Counted from the stretch's first letter, positions 8,578 to 19,467 are shown. The stretch is 64,000 nt of DNA from Alkalibacterium sp. AK22 (GCF_000585255.1 NZ_JANL01000042.1:124001-188000), one strand, 5' to 3'. Notes: generated from the letters alone by a model not told the origin. Made by a program: numbers and translations.

Positions 8578-11500
8578 TGGCTCATATTCCAACCAAACCT
8601 GCTGATGCCCAGTTCACTGACCCTCAGTGGCAGGCAATTTATGATGGAGGCAAAGATATCCTGGTCTCGGCCTCTGCTGGATCAGGAAAGACAACGGTTC
8701 TCGTCCAGCGGGTAATTGAAAAAATTAAGGACTTTACCGATATCAATCAACTGCTGGTCGTCACCTACACGAATGCAGCAGCAAGAGAGATGAAAGAGCG
8801 CATTCAGCAGGCAATTCAGAAAGAAATCACTTTAGAAACAGATAGCCGCAGGAAGCAGCATCTGATCCGGCAACTACCACTTTTGGGGCATGCGGACATA
8901 TCGACTTTGCATTCCTTTTGTCTAAAGGTCATTAAACGCTATTATTATCTGATTGACTTTGATCCGGTATTCCGTTTGCTTACAGATGATACGGAAATTT
9001 CCCTAATGAAAGAAGATGTTTGGGAAGAGTTGAGAGAGGAACTTTATGGTGAAGAGGGGACGTTGTTTGAAACTCTGGCCGCTGCATATTCGAACGATCG
9101 AAGCGATGATGGACTGACAGATCTAATTTTCAGATTGTATGACTTTTCACGTTCTAAAACGGATTCCAAAAAATGGCTGTCTGAACTCTCTAGCCGGTAC
9201 GCAGTCGAAGATGAAGACCTGGCAACGAGCGCTGTTTATCAGGAACTGGCACGTCCGGATATCCTAGACATTTTAGAGACTGCACATGAGTTACTCAAGG
9301 ATGCTGAACTGATCAGCAACGGGGAGCCGGAGCTTGATAAGACGCTGGACATCATTCAGGCAGATGTTCAGCAGGTTCAGGCCGTAAAATCGGCCGTTTT
9401 AGAAGATCAGCTGGAATTAGCATACAGCCTATTGAACAAGTATACTTTCCCAACCTGGAAGAACCCAGCCAGAAAAGCTCCCGATGAAGTTAAGGAAGCA
9501 GCTAAGGATATGAAAGGGTTTCGGGACAAGGCAAAAGAGTTTATGCAGTCAGTTCAAAGCCGCTATTTCCTGCTGACACCTAAAGAACACATTGCAGCCA
9601 TGGATGAGGTCAAATTACTGGTTGATGAACTTTCTCGAGTGTCTGTGCTGTTCTTTGAGCGCTATCAGGCACATAAAGCAGAGCGGAAAGCCCTCGACTT
9701 CAATGATCTGGAGCATCTGACCCTTGACATTCTTGTTCAAGCAGATCAAGGGCAGCTTCTGCCATCAGAAGCCTCTCGGCATTACAGTCAGCAGTTCAGT
9801 GAGGTAATGGTGGATGAATACCAGGATATCAACCTGATACAGGAAACAATCCTGAAGTGGCTGACCTGTTCAGAAGCAGGTACGGGCAAACAGTTTATGG
9901 TTGGCGATGTAAAGCAGTCAATCTATTCTTTTCGACTGGCCGATCCAAGTCTATTTATCGACAAGTATGAGCGTTACGCAGACGGAAAAGACGGCGAGCG
10001 AATCATCTTGGCAGAAAATTTCCGTTCACGCTCAGAGGTGCTTGACTTTACCAACTATATCTTTGAACAACTGATGAACAAGCAAGTTGGGGAGCTGGCT
10101 TATGACCAGTCAGCTAAACTGGTCAATGGCTTTACCGCTTTTCCAAAAGCAGAGACATTCTCAACAGAAGTACTGATCTATGAAACAGATGAGGAAGAAA
10201 CAGACGATTCCGATGATCAGCGGCTGGAAGATATGGACGTGACCTTTCAGATGAATACGAAAACCAAAGGTGAAATCTACATGACTGCCAGCAAGATTCT
10301 GGAGCTGGTTTCAGGGGACTTTGAGATTTATGACAAAAAACTCAAAGTCAATCGTCCAGTGACCTTTAAGGATATTGTCCTACTTACTCCGACAAAAAAG
10401 AATAATATTGAGATACAGGATATCTTTAAACAACTTAAGATCCCGACTGCCGTCAATGATACTCAGAACTATTTTCAGACAACAGAAATTGCCATCATGA
10501 TGGCTTTACTAAAAATTATTGATAACCCCAAGCAGGATATCCCCCTAGCAGCTGTTTTGCGTTCGCCGATCGTCGGGATTGATGAAGTGGAAATGGCACG
10601 GATCCGACTGCAGGATAAGCAGGGATCCTATTATGATGCATTGACAGCTTTTATCGCGAAAACAAACTGGGAAGATGAACGCAATGTTCGTCTACACGAC
10701 CGTCTCAGCCTGTTCATGGATCAATTGAACAGCTGGCGGACTCAGTCCAAACGTCGTCCGCTCATTGAGCTGATCTGGCAGATTTACCAGGATACAGGCT
10801 TCTTGCATTACGTTGGAGGGATGAGTTCGGGTAGACAGAGAAAAGCCAACTTGCATGCTCTTTATGAGCGGGCTGCGTCTTATGAGCAATCATCATTCAA
10901 GGGGTTGTTTCAGTTTATACGTTTCATTGAAAAAATGCAGAAAAAGGACAAAGATCTGGCCGAACCTTCTGCAGCGACCAATGGAGAAGATGCAGTCCGA
11001 GTCATGACAATCCATGCCAGTAAGGGGCTGGAGTTTCCGGTCGTCTTTATTATGGATATGTCCAAGCGCTTCAATCTGAATAATATAAAAGGATCCACTG
11101 TCTTGGATGAAACATATGGTGTCGGGTCAGAATATATCGATACTCAAAAACGGATCAAGACCCCGACGCTGCCGGAAACAGTCCTGAAAATGCAGAAAAA
11201 AAACCGACTGTTGTCTGAGCAGATGCGAGTACTGTATGTGGCTCTGACAAGAGCAGAACAGAAACTCTTCTTAGTCGGCTCCTACAAGAACAAAGAGACA
11301 GCCATTGGAAAGTGGGACAAGGTCAGTGGTCATCGTGAGACCGTTCTACCGGCAACCTTGAGGCTGGATGCTCAAAGCTTTATGGACTGGATTGGACGCT
11401 GTCTGATCCGTCATCAGGTAATGGCTGACTTGGCTGGGATCCAGTCAGCGAACAGACATGTACGCGATAATCAGACACGGTTTTCAGTCAGCTTTCATCA

Positions 11501-12362
11501 GACCTCAGAGCTGGAAGAAGAGCTGCTCTCCCACCAGACGGAAGAAGGGGACAGCTGGTTTGAGCAGCTGAAGGAAGGCACGTTGAAAACAGAAGATGAC
11601 CAGTCCGTCAGTGATGCCATCCGTCAGGCTCTGCATCTGATGAATGCTGAGTATGCCTATGCAGTAGCCACCCAGACGACCAGCTATCAGTCGGTATCGG
11701 AAATCAAACGTCTCTTTGAAGAGCCCGATGACGGCATGATGGTCAAAATCGATGTCACCAACCCGAGACAGGCTCACCGCTATGTTGAAGACGAGCTGGA
11801 ACGGCCGTCCTTTATGTCTGAGGTTCTTCAGCCTAGTGGAGCAGAAGTCGGCAAGGCTACTCACCTGGTTCTTCAGGCGATCGAGCTGAGTGAGGAACTC
11901 ACTGAAGCGCATATTCGTTCAGAAATCGACCGTCTTGTTAAAGAACAGGTCGTTTCGGAAGAGATTGCCGCACGCATCCCGGTAGAAAAACTGGATGCTT
12001 TTTTCCAGACACCCTTCGGCTCCTATATTCTTTCGCATGTGGCAGATATGAAGCGGGAAGTTCCTTTCTCTCTGCTGCTTGAAGCTCAGGATATTTTTAA
12101 AGATATGCAGTCAGTTGATGACCATATTCTCATTCACGGAATTATCGACGGCTATATTGAAACAGAAGCTGGGATTGTACTGTTCGACTATAAAACAGAT
12201 AATGTCGAGCGGTTTGGTGACTCTGCAGCAGATGAAATGCTGAAGAAATACAAAGGTCAGCTACTTATATACAAGCAGGCACTGGAAGCCATCCTAAAAA
12301 GGCCGGTCATCCAGACTCAACTGATCATGCTCGATACCGGTGAAACGGTGGAAGTGAGCTGA
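8577..12362 (+). CDS. addA: ATP-dependent helicase/nuclease subunit A (AddA/RexA)
   Basis: A 1261-residue UvrD/PcrA-type superfamily 1A helicase with a C-terminal nuclease domain. Walker A is SASAGSGKTTV (about residues 31-41). Further helicase motifs are VMVDEYQDIN, GDVKQSIYSFR, RVMTIHASKGLEFPVVF and LYVALTRAEQKLF. The RecB-type nuclease motif near the C-terminus is GIIDGYIE, then VLFDYKTDN and QLLIYKQALE. With RexB it unwinds and resects DNA ends until a Chi-like site is met, feeding RecA-dependent repair. The ATG overlaps the rexB stop (TAATG), and a GAAAGGAGG ribosome binding site lies within the end of rexB. All key motifs appear intact. Confidence 0.96.
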   Translation: MAHIPTKPADAQFTDPQWQAIYDGGKDILVSASAGSGKTTVLVQRVIEKIKDFTDINQLLVVTYTNAAAREMKERIQQAIQKEITLETDSRRKQHLIRQLPLLGHADISTLHSFCLKVIKRYYYLIDFDPVFRLLTDDTEISLMKEDVWEELREELYGEEGTLFETLAAAYSNDRSDDGLTDLIFRLYDFSRSKTDSKKWLSELSSRYAVEDEDLATSAVYQELARPDILDILETAHELLKDAELISNGEPELDKTLDIIQADVQQVQAVKSAVLEDQLELAYSLLNKYTFPTWKNPARKAPDEVKEAAKDMKGFRDKAKEFMQSVQSRYFLLTPKEHIAAMDEVKLLVDELSRVSVLFFERYQAHKAERKALDFNDLEHLTLDILVQADQGQLLPSEASRHYSQQFSEVMVDEYQDINLIQETILKWLTCSEAGTGKQFMVGDVKQSIYSFRLADPSLFIDKYERYADGKDGERIILAENFRSRSEVLDFTNYIFEQLMNKQVGELAYDQSAKLVNGFTAFPKAETFSTEVLIYETDEEETDDSDDQRLEDMDVTFQMNTKTKGEIYMTASKILELVSGDFEIYDKKLKVNRPVTFKDIVLLTPTKKNNIEIQDIFKQLKIPTAVNDTQNYFQTTEIAIMMALLKIIDNPKQDIPLAAVLRSPIVGIDEVEMARIRLQDKQGSYYDALTAFIAKTNWEDERNVRLHDRLSLFMDQLNSWRTQSKRRPLIELIWQIYQDTGFLHYVGGMSSGRQRKANLHALYERAASYEQSSFKGLFQFIRFIEKMQKKDKDLAEPSAATNGEDAVRVMTIHASKGLEFPVVFIMDMSKRFNLNNIKGSTVLDETYGVGSEYIDTQKRIKTPTLPETVLKMQKKNRLLSEQMRVLYVALTRAEQKLFLVGSYKNKETAIGKWDKVSGHRETVLPATLRLDAQSFMDWIGRCLIRHQVMADLAGIQSANRHVRDNQTRFSVSFHQTSELEEELLSHQTEEGDSWFEQLKEGTLKTEDDQSVSDAIRQALHLMNAEYAYAVATQTTSYQSVSEIKRLFEEPDDGMMVKIDVTNPRQAHRYVEDELERPSFMSEVLQPSGAEVGKATHLVLQAIELSEELTEAHIRSEIDRLVKEQVVSEEIAARIPVEKLDAFFQTPFGSYILSHVADMKREVPFSLLLEAQDIFKDMQSVDDHILIHGIIDGYIETEAGIVLFDYKTDNVERFGDSAADEMLKKYKGQLLIYKQALEAILKRPVIQTQLIMLDTGETVEVS

Positions 12363-12656
12363 ACAGGTAAAGCTTTGTTTAGTGACTAAAGGTAAAGGAA
12401 AATATCTTAAATTGCTAAGCAAACAATCTATGTGAGGCAAGCTTGAGATGAGTCTTTAAGCTTTGTTTGCACGACAGCTTTAGAAGAAATTGAAATGATT
12501 TGCTAAAAAAGCCGTGTACGGAGCAATCAAAAAAGAGACGGCTGCGAGCAGTTTTGTAAGTTACTTTGCACGATAGTATTAGCTGAAACACTTGCCAGAA
12601 GTCCTTTAGAGAGAATGTCGGAAAACAGGGCATTCCCTGATTCTGCTCATAAATAC
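12363..12656. other. Gene-free stretch after addA
   Basis: About 290 bases before the shared terminator. Short repeated words such as AAGCTTTGTTTGCACGA and ACTTTGCACGATAG occur, and there are stops in all frames. No gene or RNA family is recognised. Confidence 0.4.
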
Positions 12657-12713
12657 AAAAGACCTCCATGCCGAAAATCTCATTTAAGAGATTCGGGATG
12701 GAGGTCTTTTTAT
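12657..12713 (+). terminator. Bidirectional terminator between addA and the DUF4015 gene
   Basis: A long hairpin: AAAGACCTCCATGCCGAAAA and TCTC pair with GAGATTCGGGATGGAGGTCT, followed by a T tract. The A-rich left flank gives a partial T run on the other strand. It separates convergent genes. Confidence 0.85.
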
Positions 12714-12772
12714 TTAGGTTGATGGTACTAAGATTACTGAAGCACAGGAGGCAGCGATGTGTTTCCGACTGA

Positions 12773-14014
12773 TCAGTCGAAGCTGTAAGTGGCGCCTTCC
12801 GAGTAGCGGTTGCCGGCATTCCACAAGAGGAATTCATCGACACCGGCTTCGTTAAGGGCTCTCACCTGCTCACTGACTTCGTGGTCACCGTAGTTCATGT
12901 ACCAGCCGGAGCCGAGATAAGAAGCCGTAAAGTCCTGAATCCATGGACGGGAGATTGGTGCACGGTCTTCTAGGTTATCTAGGATCTCGTTTTCCAGTTC
13001 CATATAGCGGGCCACGACTTCGTAAGGTTCCAAATCGGGCCTTTCGATACCGAGTGAGCCGGCTCCCCAGTGGCTTGGATAAATCATGGAAGAGATGACA
13101 TCGACATTTTCGGAAATGCGGGAGAAGTTCTGTCCGATACCAGGTGTTTCTTCACGGGTAGCAGCGTAGCCGAAAATATCAACGGATACATCCACGTCGT
13201 AGGGCTGCAGTTCACGCCGGGCGTAGGCCACAAATTCAGTAACTGCGTCCACACGCTGCTTGACGTTATCCAGATCGCTTTCCTCATAATCTCCACGAGA
13301 GTAGTTTAAGTCTTCGTCACGGTATTCAAAGCCTTCAGGAAAGCGGACATAGTCGAACTGGATGTCCTTGAAGCCAAGCTTGGCCGCCTGACGGGCTACT
13401 TCCACATTGTATTCCCATACTTCGCGCTCGTAAGGATTGACGAAACTTTCGCCCCGTCGGTTGGCCCAGACAGAGCCGTCTTCTTCGGTGAAGGAGAGGT
13501 CCGGACGTTCATTCGCCAGCTTTGAATCTTTGAATACAACGATACGGGCAATCGGATAGATATCATTTTCCTCAAGGTGTTCCATCAGGGGTTCTGCCTC
13601 AACGATATTGCTTGTAAACTGATTGATGTACTCGTGGTCCGATTCGACCGGCATCACAATATCACCATAGTCGTCTTTAACATCGATGACCATTGAATTC
13701 AGTTCTGTTGTGTTGAGCAGCTCAGTCAGGGACTCCATGCGGGAGCCTCCGGCTGAATGGGCGGTAACAAAAATACCTTTGACTCCATCTTCAGGATACT
13801 CGATATTCACTCCGCTGTCGTATTTGAACTGACTTGGGAAGTCCGCCGGTACACTTAAAAGGGGTTCTTGAGAATAAGTCAGGTAAGTGGTCTCGATATC
13901 TTCAGGCTGCTCGGAATCATCCGCTTCGTCCGCCATTACAGCAGTAGGAAGCAGGGAAGCCGCTGCCAGAAGAGCCATAGATTTTAATAAGCGGTGTCTC
14001 AACTTTTTGTCCAT
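12773..14014 (-). CDS. Exported putative glycoside hydrolase (DUF4015)
   Basis: A 413-residue protein with a signal peptide: basic MDKKLRHRLLK, a hydrophobic stretch, then a likely cleavage after AVMA near residue 28. The mature part has the TIM-barrel-like DUF4015 (GHL) domain, with landmarks VKGIFVTAHSAGG, NSMVIDVKDDYGDI, FKDIQFDYVRFPEG and SMIYPSHWGAGSLGI. These proteins are predicted to act on cell-surface polysaccharide, but no substrate can be read from sequence. It starts on the last base of the upstream deacetylase stop (TAATG on the minus strand), so the two are coupled. Many acidic residues fit an exported protein in a salty medium. Confidence 0.85.
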   Translation of the reverse strand: MDKKLRHRLLKSMALLAAASLLPTAVMADEADDSEQPEDIETTYLTYSQEPLLSVPADFPSQFKYDSGVNIEYPEDGVKGIFVTAHSAGGSRMESLTELLNTTELNSMVIDVKDDYGDIVMPVESDHEYINQFTSNIVEAEPLMEHLEENDIYPIARIVVFKDSKLANERPDLSFTEEDGSVWANRRGESFVNPYEREVWEYNVEVARQAAKLGFKDIQFDYVRFPEGFEYRDEDLNYSRGDYEESDLDNVKQRVDAVTEFVAYARRELQPYDVDVSVDIFGYAATREETPGIGQNFSRISENVDVISSMIYPSHWGAGSLGIERPDLEPYEVVARYMELENEILDNLEDRAPISRPWIQDFTASYLGSGWYMNYGDHEVSEQVRALNEAGVDEFLLWNAGNRYSEGATYSFD

Positions 14015-14910
14015 TATTCAGTTTCCTCACTTTCGTTGTTTTCAGCCGGTATTGACCGGATCAGGTCCGGGTCGACCAGTTCATAGTCTTTATCACGCAG
14101 ACCTTCAATGATGGCCGGGGTGGCTTCTAGCGTCCAGCTACGGTCGTGCATCAGCAGGTTGGCCCCAGGTCTAAGTAGTTCAGTATTAACCATGATGTCT
14201 GCAAGGGCATCAGCTTCCATATAGCCGGATTCCCAGTCATAGCCATAAGTCCAGTTCATCAGGACCATACCGTCTTCCTTGACCACTTTACGGGCATGGT
14301 CTGTATTCTGTCCAAACGGGGCTCTGAAGAACCGTGGGCGTTCCCCAATAATTTCTTCAATCAGATCGCTGGTTTTCATGATTTCTTCTGTCTGTTCCTC
14401 TTCGCTTAAGGCCGGCAGACTCTGGTGAGTGTGGGTATGATTGCCGATAGCAAAGCCCATTTCATGAATTTCTGTCAGCATGTCCTGTCCGCTTTCGCTT
14501 TCAATAAACATCCCGTTGACAAAGAAAATGGCAGGGGCGTTGTGCTCTTTCAGTACTTCAGCAATGTCTACTGCATAATTATCGGGAGCGTCATCATAGG
14601 TCAGAAGAGCTACTCGGTCGTTTGCTTCTTCTCCTTCAACAACTTGAATCGTCGCAATGTCTTGTTCGTTGACTTCGTAGAGGTAAGTGTGCTCCTCAGT
14701 ATCCTCGGATCTCGAGTCGTCATCAGACTCTGCCTGATCTTGGTCGTTATCGTCAGACGTATCCTCCGAGTTTCCAGTTCCTTCGGTCGGATAGCTGTTT
14801 TCTTCCAAATCCGAAGCTTCTTCAGCTGTGCTGTTGTCCGTTTCATCCGCATCACAGGCAGTCAGAATCAGGGTGGTGGCTAAAAATAATGAAGTAAGTG
14901 TCTTTTTCAT
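14014..14910 (-). CDS. Polysaccharide deacetylase family lipoprotein
   Basis: A 298-residue lipoprotein. The signal peptide ends in the lipobox LILTAC with the lipidated Cys at position 19, followed by an acidic, Ser/Thr/Asp-rich linker to about residue 75. The NodB homology domain has ALLTYDDAPDNYA (catalytic and metal Asp pair, YDDAP in place of the usual FDDGP), GNHTHTHQSL (metal histidines) and RFFRAPFGQN. Such enzymes remove N-acetyl groups from peptidoglycan or exopolysaccharide outside the membrane. It sits between the YkyA-like lipoprotein gene (12-base gap) and the DUF4015 gene (1-base overlap), suggesting a three-gene envelope-modification operon. Metal ligands look intact. Confidence 0.9.
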   Translation of the reverse strand: MKKTLTSLFLATTLILTACDADETDNSTAEEASDLEENSYPTEGTGNSEDTSDDNDQDQAESDDDSRSEDTEEHTYLYEVNEQDIATIQVVEGEEANDRVALLTYDDAPDNYAVDIAEVLKEHNAPAIFFVNGMFIESESGQDMLTEIHEMGFAIGNHTHTHQSLPALSEEEQTEEIMKTSDLIEEIIGERPRFFRAPFGQNTDHARKVVKEDGMVLMNWTYGYDWESGYMEADALADIMVNTELLRPGANLLMHDRSWTLEATPAIIEGLRDKDYELVDPDLIRSIPAENNESEETE

Positions 14911-14922
14911 TTTATTCTCTCC

Positions 14923-15567
14923 TTAATCTTCTGCCAGTTGAGCGTCAATGGAAGAGGAAAGGGTGTTTAGGTTTGAACGGTAGCTTACAAGAAACTCGTC
15001 CAGTTCCAGTAGTGTCTCTCTTAGTTCATCACGCTCTTCATTAACTGACTGTATGCCTGCAACAAAATCATCGTATGTAGCGTCCGAATCAGATAAGCCG
15101 GTAAAGTAAGTATGCTGTTCATTCAATGTTGAGCTGTAGCGGTCACGATACTGGCTCAGGTGATTCTGGAAGGTGTTAACGTTTTCTGAAACAGTGGTCA
15201 CTTCTTCTGAATCGAGCTGTTCGCCATCATAACTGTCTAGTGTATCCTGGTGCTGTTCCATTTCGTCTTCAAGCTCCTCAATCGTTGACAGAATTGCTTC
15301 TCTTGCTTCGATGTTGTCAAAAACCGGCGAGGAACCGTCTTCCATTGTCGACAGTTCAGCGTCTGTTTCCAGTGTATCGCTAAAGGCTTCCTGAAGGTCG
15401 GCTTCAGTGGCATACAGTTGATTTAACTCATCGACCGTCTCTGTTTTCAGGCGGTCCAGTTCTTCTGTTGCTTCTTGCATGGTTTCCAGATTTTCTCCGT
15501 CGTCACAGCCTGCAAGCAGCAGACTTAATGTCCCGATAGCAGCAAAGGACAAGCGTTTACCTATCAT
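14923..15567 (-). CDS. YkyA-like cell-wall-associated lipoprotein
   Basis: A 214-residue lipoprotein: MIGKRLSFAA, a hydrophobic core, and the lipobox LLLAGC with Cys at position 21. The mature part is almost entirely helical and charged, with heptad-like stretches (QEATEELDRLKTETVDELNQ and IEELEDEMEQHQDTLDSY), resembling the putative cell-wall-binding lipoprotein family of Bacillus YkyA. The ATG at 15567 was chosen because AAAGGAGT lies at proper distance; an upstream in-frame start has no ribosome binding site. It is first in the minus-strand envelope operon. Function is unknown; a role in cell-wall metabolism is suggested only by family and neighbours. Confidence 0.75.
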   Translation of the reverse strand: MIGKRLSFAAIGTLSLLLAGCDDGENLETMQEATEELDRLKTETVDELNQLYATEADLQEAFSDTLETDAELSTMEDGSSPVFDNIEAREAILSTIEELEDEMEQHQDTLDSYDGEQLDSEEVTTVSENVNTFQNHLSQYRDRYSSTLNEQHTYFTGLSDSDATYDDFVAGIQSVNEERDELRETLLELDEFLVSYRSNLNTLSSSIDAQLAED

Positions 15568-15717
15568 ATCATTGACTCCTTTTTGATTTAAAATAATAGT
15601 CGTTCTTGTCGAGTATAGCAAACATTTTTAGCAGAAGATACTGAAAAGGGTATAATGGATTGATAATTTCCAGCAATCTTCAGGTAGCGATTTTAAAATC
15701 TTCCCAGAATGTTAGGT

Positions 15718-15746
15718 TTTACAGTTAAAATATTGTACAATATTAT
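15718..15746 (+). promoter_or_regulatory. Sigma-A type promoter for lspA
   Basis: TTTACA and TATTAT are separated by 17 bases. The site ends 27 bases before the lspA start and lies in the divergent region opposite the YkyA-like lipoprotein gene. Confidence 0.6.
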
Positions 15747-15773
15747 AGAGTGAACGAGAGAAAAGGGGATTTT

Positions 15774-16247
15774 ATGATTTTATATTATGTGACCGCACTT
15801 GTGATTATTGCACTGGATCAGTGGACAAAGTACTTGACTGTTCAAAACATTCCATTGCATGAAACGGTAGAATGGATACCGGGCGTATTGTCTTTTACCC
15901 ATCACCGTAACCCCGGAGCAGCCTGGAGCATTCTTGAAGGCCAAATGCTGTTCTTCTATATTGTGACCGTCATTGTTGTAGGCGTTGTGATTTATTACCT
16001 GCATACTTACGGCAGAAAAGACAAACTCTTTGCTTGGTCCATGAGTTTCATTTTAGGCGGAGCCATCGGGAATTTTATTGACCGTTTGCTGCACCAAGAA
16101 GTCGTCGACATGATTAGAACGGAATTTATAGACTTTCCAATCTTCAATATAGCGGATATCGCCCTCACAGTAGGTGTCGGTCTGATGATCTTTTACCTGA
16201 TCCTCGACGAAGTCAGAAATTACAAACAGAAGAAAGTGGGATCTTAG
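15774..16247 (+). CDS. lspA: Lipoprotein signal peptidase (signal peptidase II)
   Basis: A 157-residue polytopic membrane aspartyl protease that cleaves prolipoprotein signal peptides before the lipidated Cys. Conserved blocks are present: DQWTKYLTV, HHRNPGAAWSIL, GAIGNFIDRLL with the first catalytic Asp, and FPIFNIADIALTVG with the second. Four membrane spans are visible. The ATG at 15774 was chosen because AAAAGGGG precedes it; an earlier GTG would place that site inside the coding region. It begins an lspA-rluD-pyrR cluster, a familiar Gram-positive order, and lies beside two lipoprotein genes that would be its substrates. Confidence 0.97.
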   Translation: MILYYVTALVIIALDQWTKYLTVQNIPLHETVEWIPGVLSFTHHRNPGAAWSILEGQMLFFYIVTVIVVGVVIYYLHTYGRKDKLFAWSMSFILGGAIGNFIDRLLHQEVVDMIRTEFIDFPIFNIADIALTVGVGLMIFYLILDEVRNYKQKKVGS

Positions 16248-16248
16248 C

Positions 16249-17717
<1,469 letters not shown>

Positions 17718-17718
17718 T

Positions 17719-17768
17719 AAAAAACAGAGTACCAGGGACAAAAAGTCCTCAGTACTCTGTTTTTTTTT
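17719..17768 (+). terminator. Bidirectional terminator between pyrR and the sortase gene
   Basis: AAAAAACAGAGTACCAGGGA pairs with a downstream arm of the form CAGTACTCTGTTTTTT, with T runs in both directions. It ends the + strand lspA-rluD-pyrR transcript and the minus-strand sortase transcript. Confidence 0.9.
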
Positions 17769-17769
17769 G

Positions 17770-18621
17770 CTACTCGGTGATTTCAACTGCATGTACATAA
17801 ATACGGCCATCATCTACAGTGTAGTTACAGGAAATAAGTGTCAGCAGTTTTTCCTCTCCTGTGAACTCTCTGCCTAAATCAAATAGAGACTGGCTCTCAA
17901 GCGTTTCGAAATAGGCATGCAGGTCAGGATTGGTAAAGGATTCATTGATAAAAAAGGGATCAGCAGGCGCTACATGAACGGAAAAGAGTTCAAAGGTCCG
18001 TTCACCGAACAGGCTTTCAAAGGTGATGGTCGGGTTCTCATTCACAAAATCTTCTGACAAAAACTTCTCCAGATCAGCAAACATATGGCCGTTTTGAGTA
18101 TAGTGGCCATATATGATGGTATGGTCATCCTGGCCCATGCCCAAGTTCCGGTGATCGATAAAGATGGATCCGAAAGGATGAGGTTCTCTGTTAAAATCGT
18201 GATCAAGATAGAATGAATTGTCTCTGCCGCGAACGACAGGGTAGTCAATTGCTGTATTTTCTATATTCAGCCAGCCATTGAAATCTGGATTGATATCCAT
18301 AAAACGCGAAAGCGTATTGGGCGAGAATGCGAAGGGAATGTTATCTTCTTCCAGTTCTTCCATGACTTGCTGCATAGGATCTTCATCCTGATCAGTGCTG
18401 TCAATGGATGTGTCGTCTGAACTGCCTCTACTTACTGCTTCGTCAGAGGTGACTTCTTCATCACTACTCAGCCAGTCTTCAGTCTGGGAGTTCTGACCCA
18501 GAACAATATCGTCATAGCTGATTTCAACCGGATTGGATTGAACCCAGAAAGTATGCAAAGCATAAACCGCCTGAGCAATAAAGGCTGATCCGATAATGAT
18601 CAGCAGGATTTTTTTCATCAT
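17770..18621 (-). CDS. srtB: Class B sortase
   Basis: A 283-residue membrane-anchored transpeptidase that covalently attaches surface proteins to the wall. An N-terminal transmembrane anchor (MKKILLIIIGSAFIAQAVYAL) is followed by an acidic linker of about 80 residues and the class B sortase domain. Landmarks are TAIDYPVVRGRDNSFYL, GSIFIDHRN, IIYGHYT with the catalytic His, LISCNYT with the catalytic Cys (about 265) and DGRIYVHA with the catalytic Arg (about 273). The ATG at 18621 has GGGAGCGG just upstream. It is divergent from a FAS1 surface protein ending in a VPATG-type sorting signal, a likely substrate. The acidic linker is longer than in typical SrtB. Confidence 0.92.
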   Translation of the reverse strand: MMKKILLIIIGSAFIAQAVYALHTFWVQSNPVEISYDDIVLGQNSQTEDWLSSDEEVTSDEAVSRGSSDDTSIDSTDQDEDPMQQVMEELEEDNIPFAFSPNTLSRFMDINPDFNGWLNIENTAIDYPVVRGRDNSFYLDHDFNREPHPFGSIFIDHRNLGMGQDDHTIIYGHYTQNGHMFADLEKFLSEDFVNENPTITFESLFGERTFELFSVHVAPADPFFINESFTNPDLHAYFETLESQSLFDLGREFTGEEKLLTLISCNYTVDDGRIYVHAVEITE

Positions 18622-18665
18622 GTTGACCGCTCCCAAAAATAGTTTTGAATTCGAAGAGCAATAAA

Positions 18666-18701
18666 TTGACTTAGCTATTCTTCAACTATATTATATAGTT
18701 G
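18666..18701 (+). promoter_or_regulatory. Promoter with overlapping palindrome upstream of the FAS1 gene
   Basis: TTGACT and TATTAT are spaced by 17 bases (18666-18694). The -10 region overlaps a palindrome CAACTATA-TTA-TATAGTTG at 18683-18701, an arrangement expected of a repressor operator. A related word, ACTATATAGTTGA, recurs after the FAS1 gene near 19427. The binding protein is unknown. Confidence 0.5.
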
Positions 18702-18753
18702 TAAAGTTGATAAATCAATTTTGCGAATTTAAATCAAGAGGGAGAGATATACC

Positions 18754-19410
18754 ATGTCCAAAATGTTCAAAGGCTTTATGTCGTTCATCACTGCACTCAT
18801 GCTCACATTCGCGCTCGCACCCACCGCATTCGCTGATAACCACGGAGACGATCCGGGAACCATTGTTGATATTGCCGTAGGCAACGACGACTTCAGTATC
18901 CTGGTGTCTGCGCTACAGACAGCTGACCTAGTTGAAACCCTTCAGGGTGACGGTCCATTCACTGTATTTGCACCAACAAATGATGCATTTGCTGATTTGC
19001 TGGAAGCACTAGATGTTACAGCTGAAGAACTGCTGGCTCAGCCGGACCTGGCCAATGTCCTCCTGTATCACGTGATTGCAGGCGAAGTATTTGCGGGCGA
19101 CTTGGAAGACGGACTGGAAGCTGAAACAGTAAACGGCGAAACTGTAACCTTTGATCTAAGTGGCGACACGCCAATGGTTAATGAATCTGGCATCATCGAT
19201 ACTGATATCGAAGCTTCAAACGGCGTCATCCACGTAATTGATACTGTTTTAGTTCCTTCTAACTTCACTCTACAGGACGTAGAAATGGAAGAAGACGAAG
19301 TACCGGCAACAGGAATTGAAAGCAACACGTTCCTACTGGTAGGTATGATTGCGACAGCTGGAGCCTTTATCTTTGTTTTTACCAAAAAGCCAGTTAAAGT
19401 AAGAAAATAA
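18754..19410 (+). CDS. Secreted fasciclin (FAS1) domain protein with sortase-type C-terminal anchor
   Basis: A 218-residue protein with a signal peptide (to about residue 27, TAFA-DN), one FAS1 domain (about residues 38-165) and a cell-wall sorting signal. FAS1 landmarks are FSILVSALQTADLVETLQ, GPFTVFAPTNDAFADL, LLYHVIAGEVFAGDL and NGVIHVIDTVLVP. The C-terminus has VPATG (183-187), a hydrophobic span and the basic tail TKKPVKVRK. FAS1 domains mediate adhesion in many organisms. The motif deviates from LPXTG at the first position. The neighbouring class B sortase may be its dedicated enzyme. The protein is very acidic outside the membrane segments. A GGGAGAG ribosome binding site precedes the ATG. 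Confidence 0.9.
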   Translation: MSKMFKGFMSFITALMLTFALAPTAFADNHGDDPGTIVDIAVGNDDFSILVSALQTADLVETLQGDGPFTVFAPTNDAFADLLEALDVTAEELLAQPDLANVLLYHVIAGEVFAGDLEDGLEAETVNGETVTFDLSGDTPMVNESGIIDTDIEASNGVIHVIDTVLVPSNFTLQDVEMEEDEVPATGIESNTFLLVGMIATAGAFIFVFTKKPVKVRK

Positions 19411-19467
19411 TTTATTCACTTAATATACTATATAGTTGATTCAATATAGCGACAAGCCATAAATATA

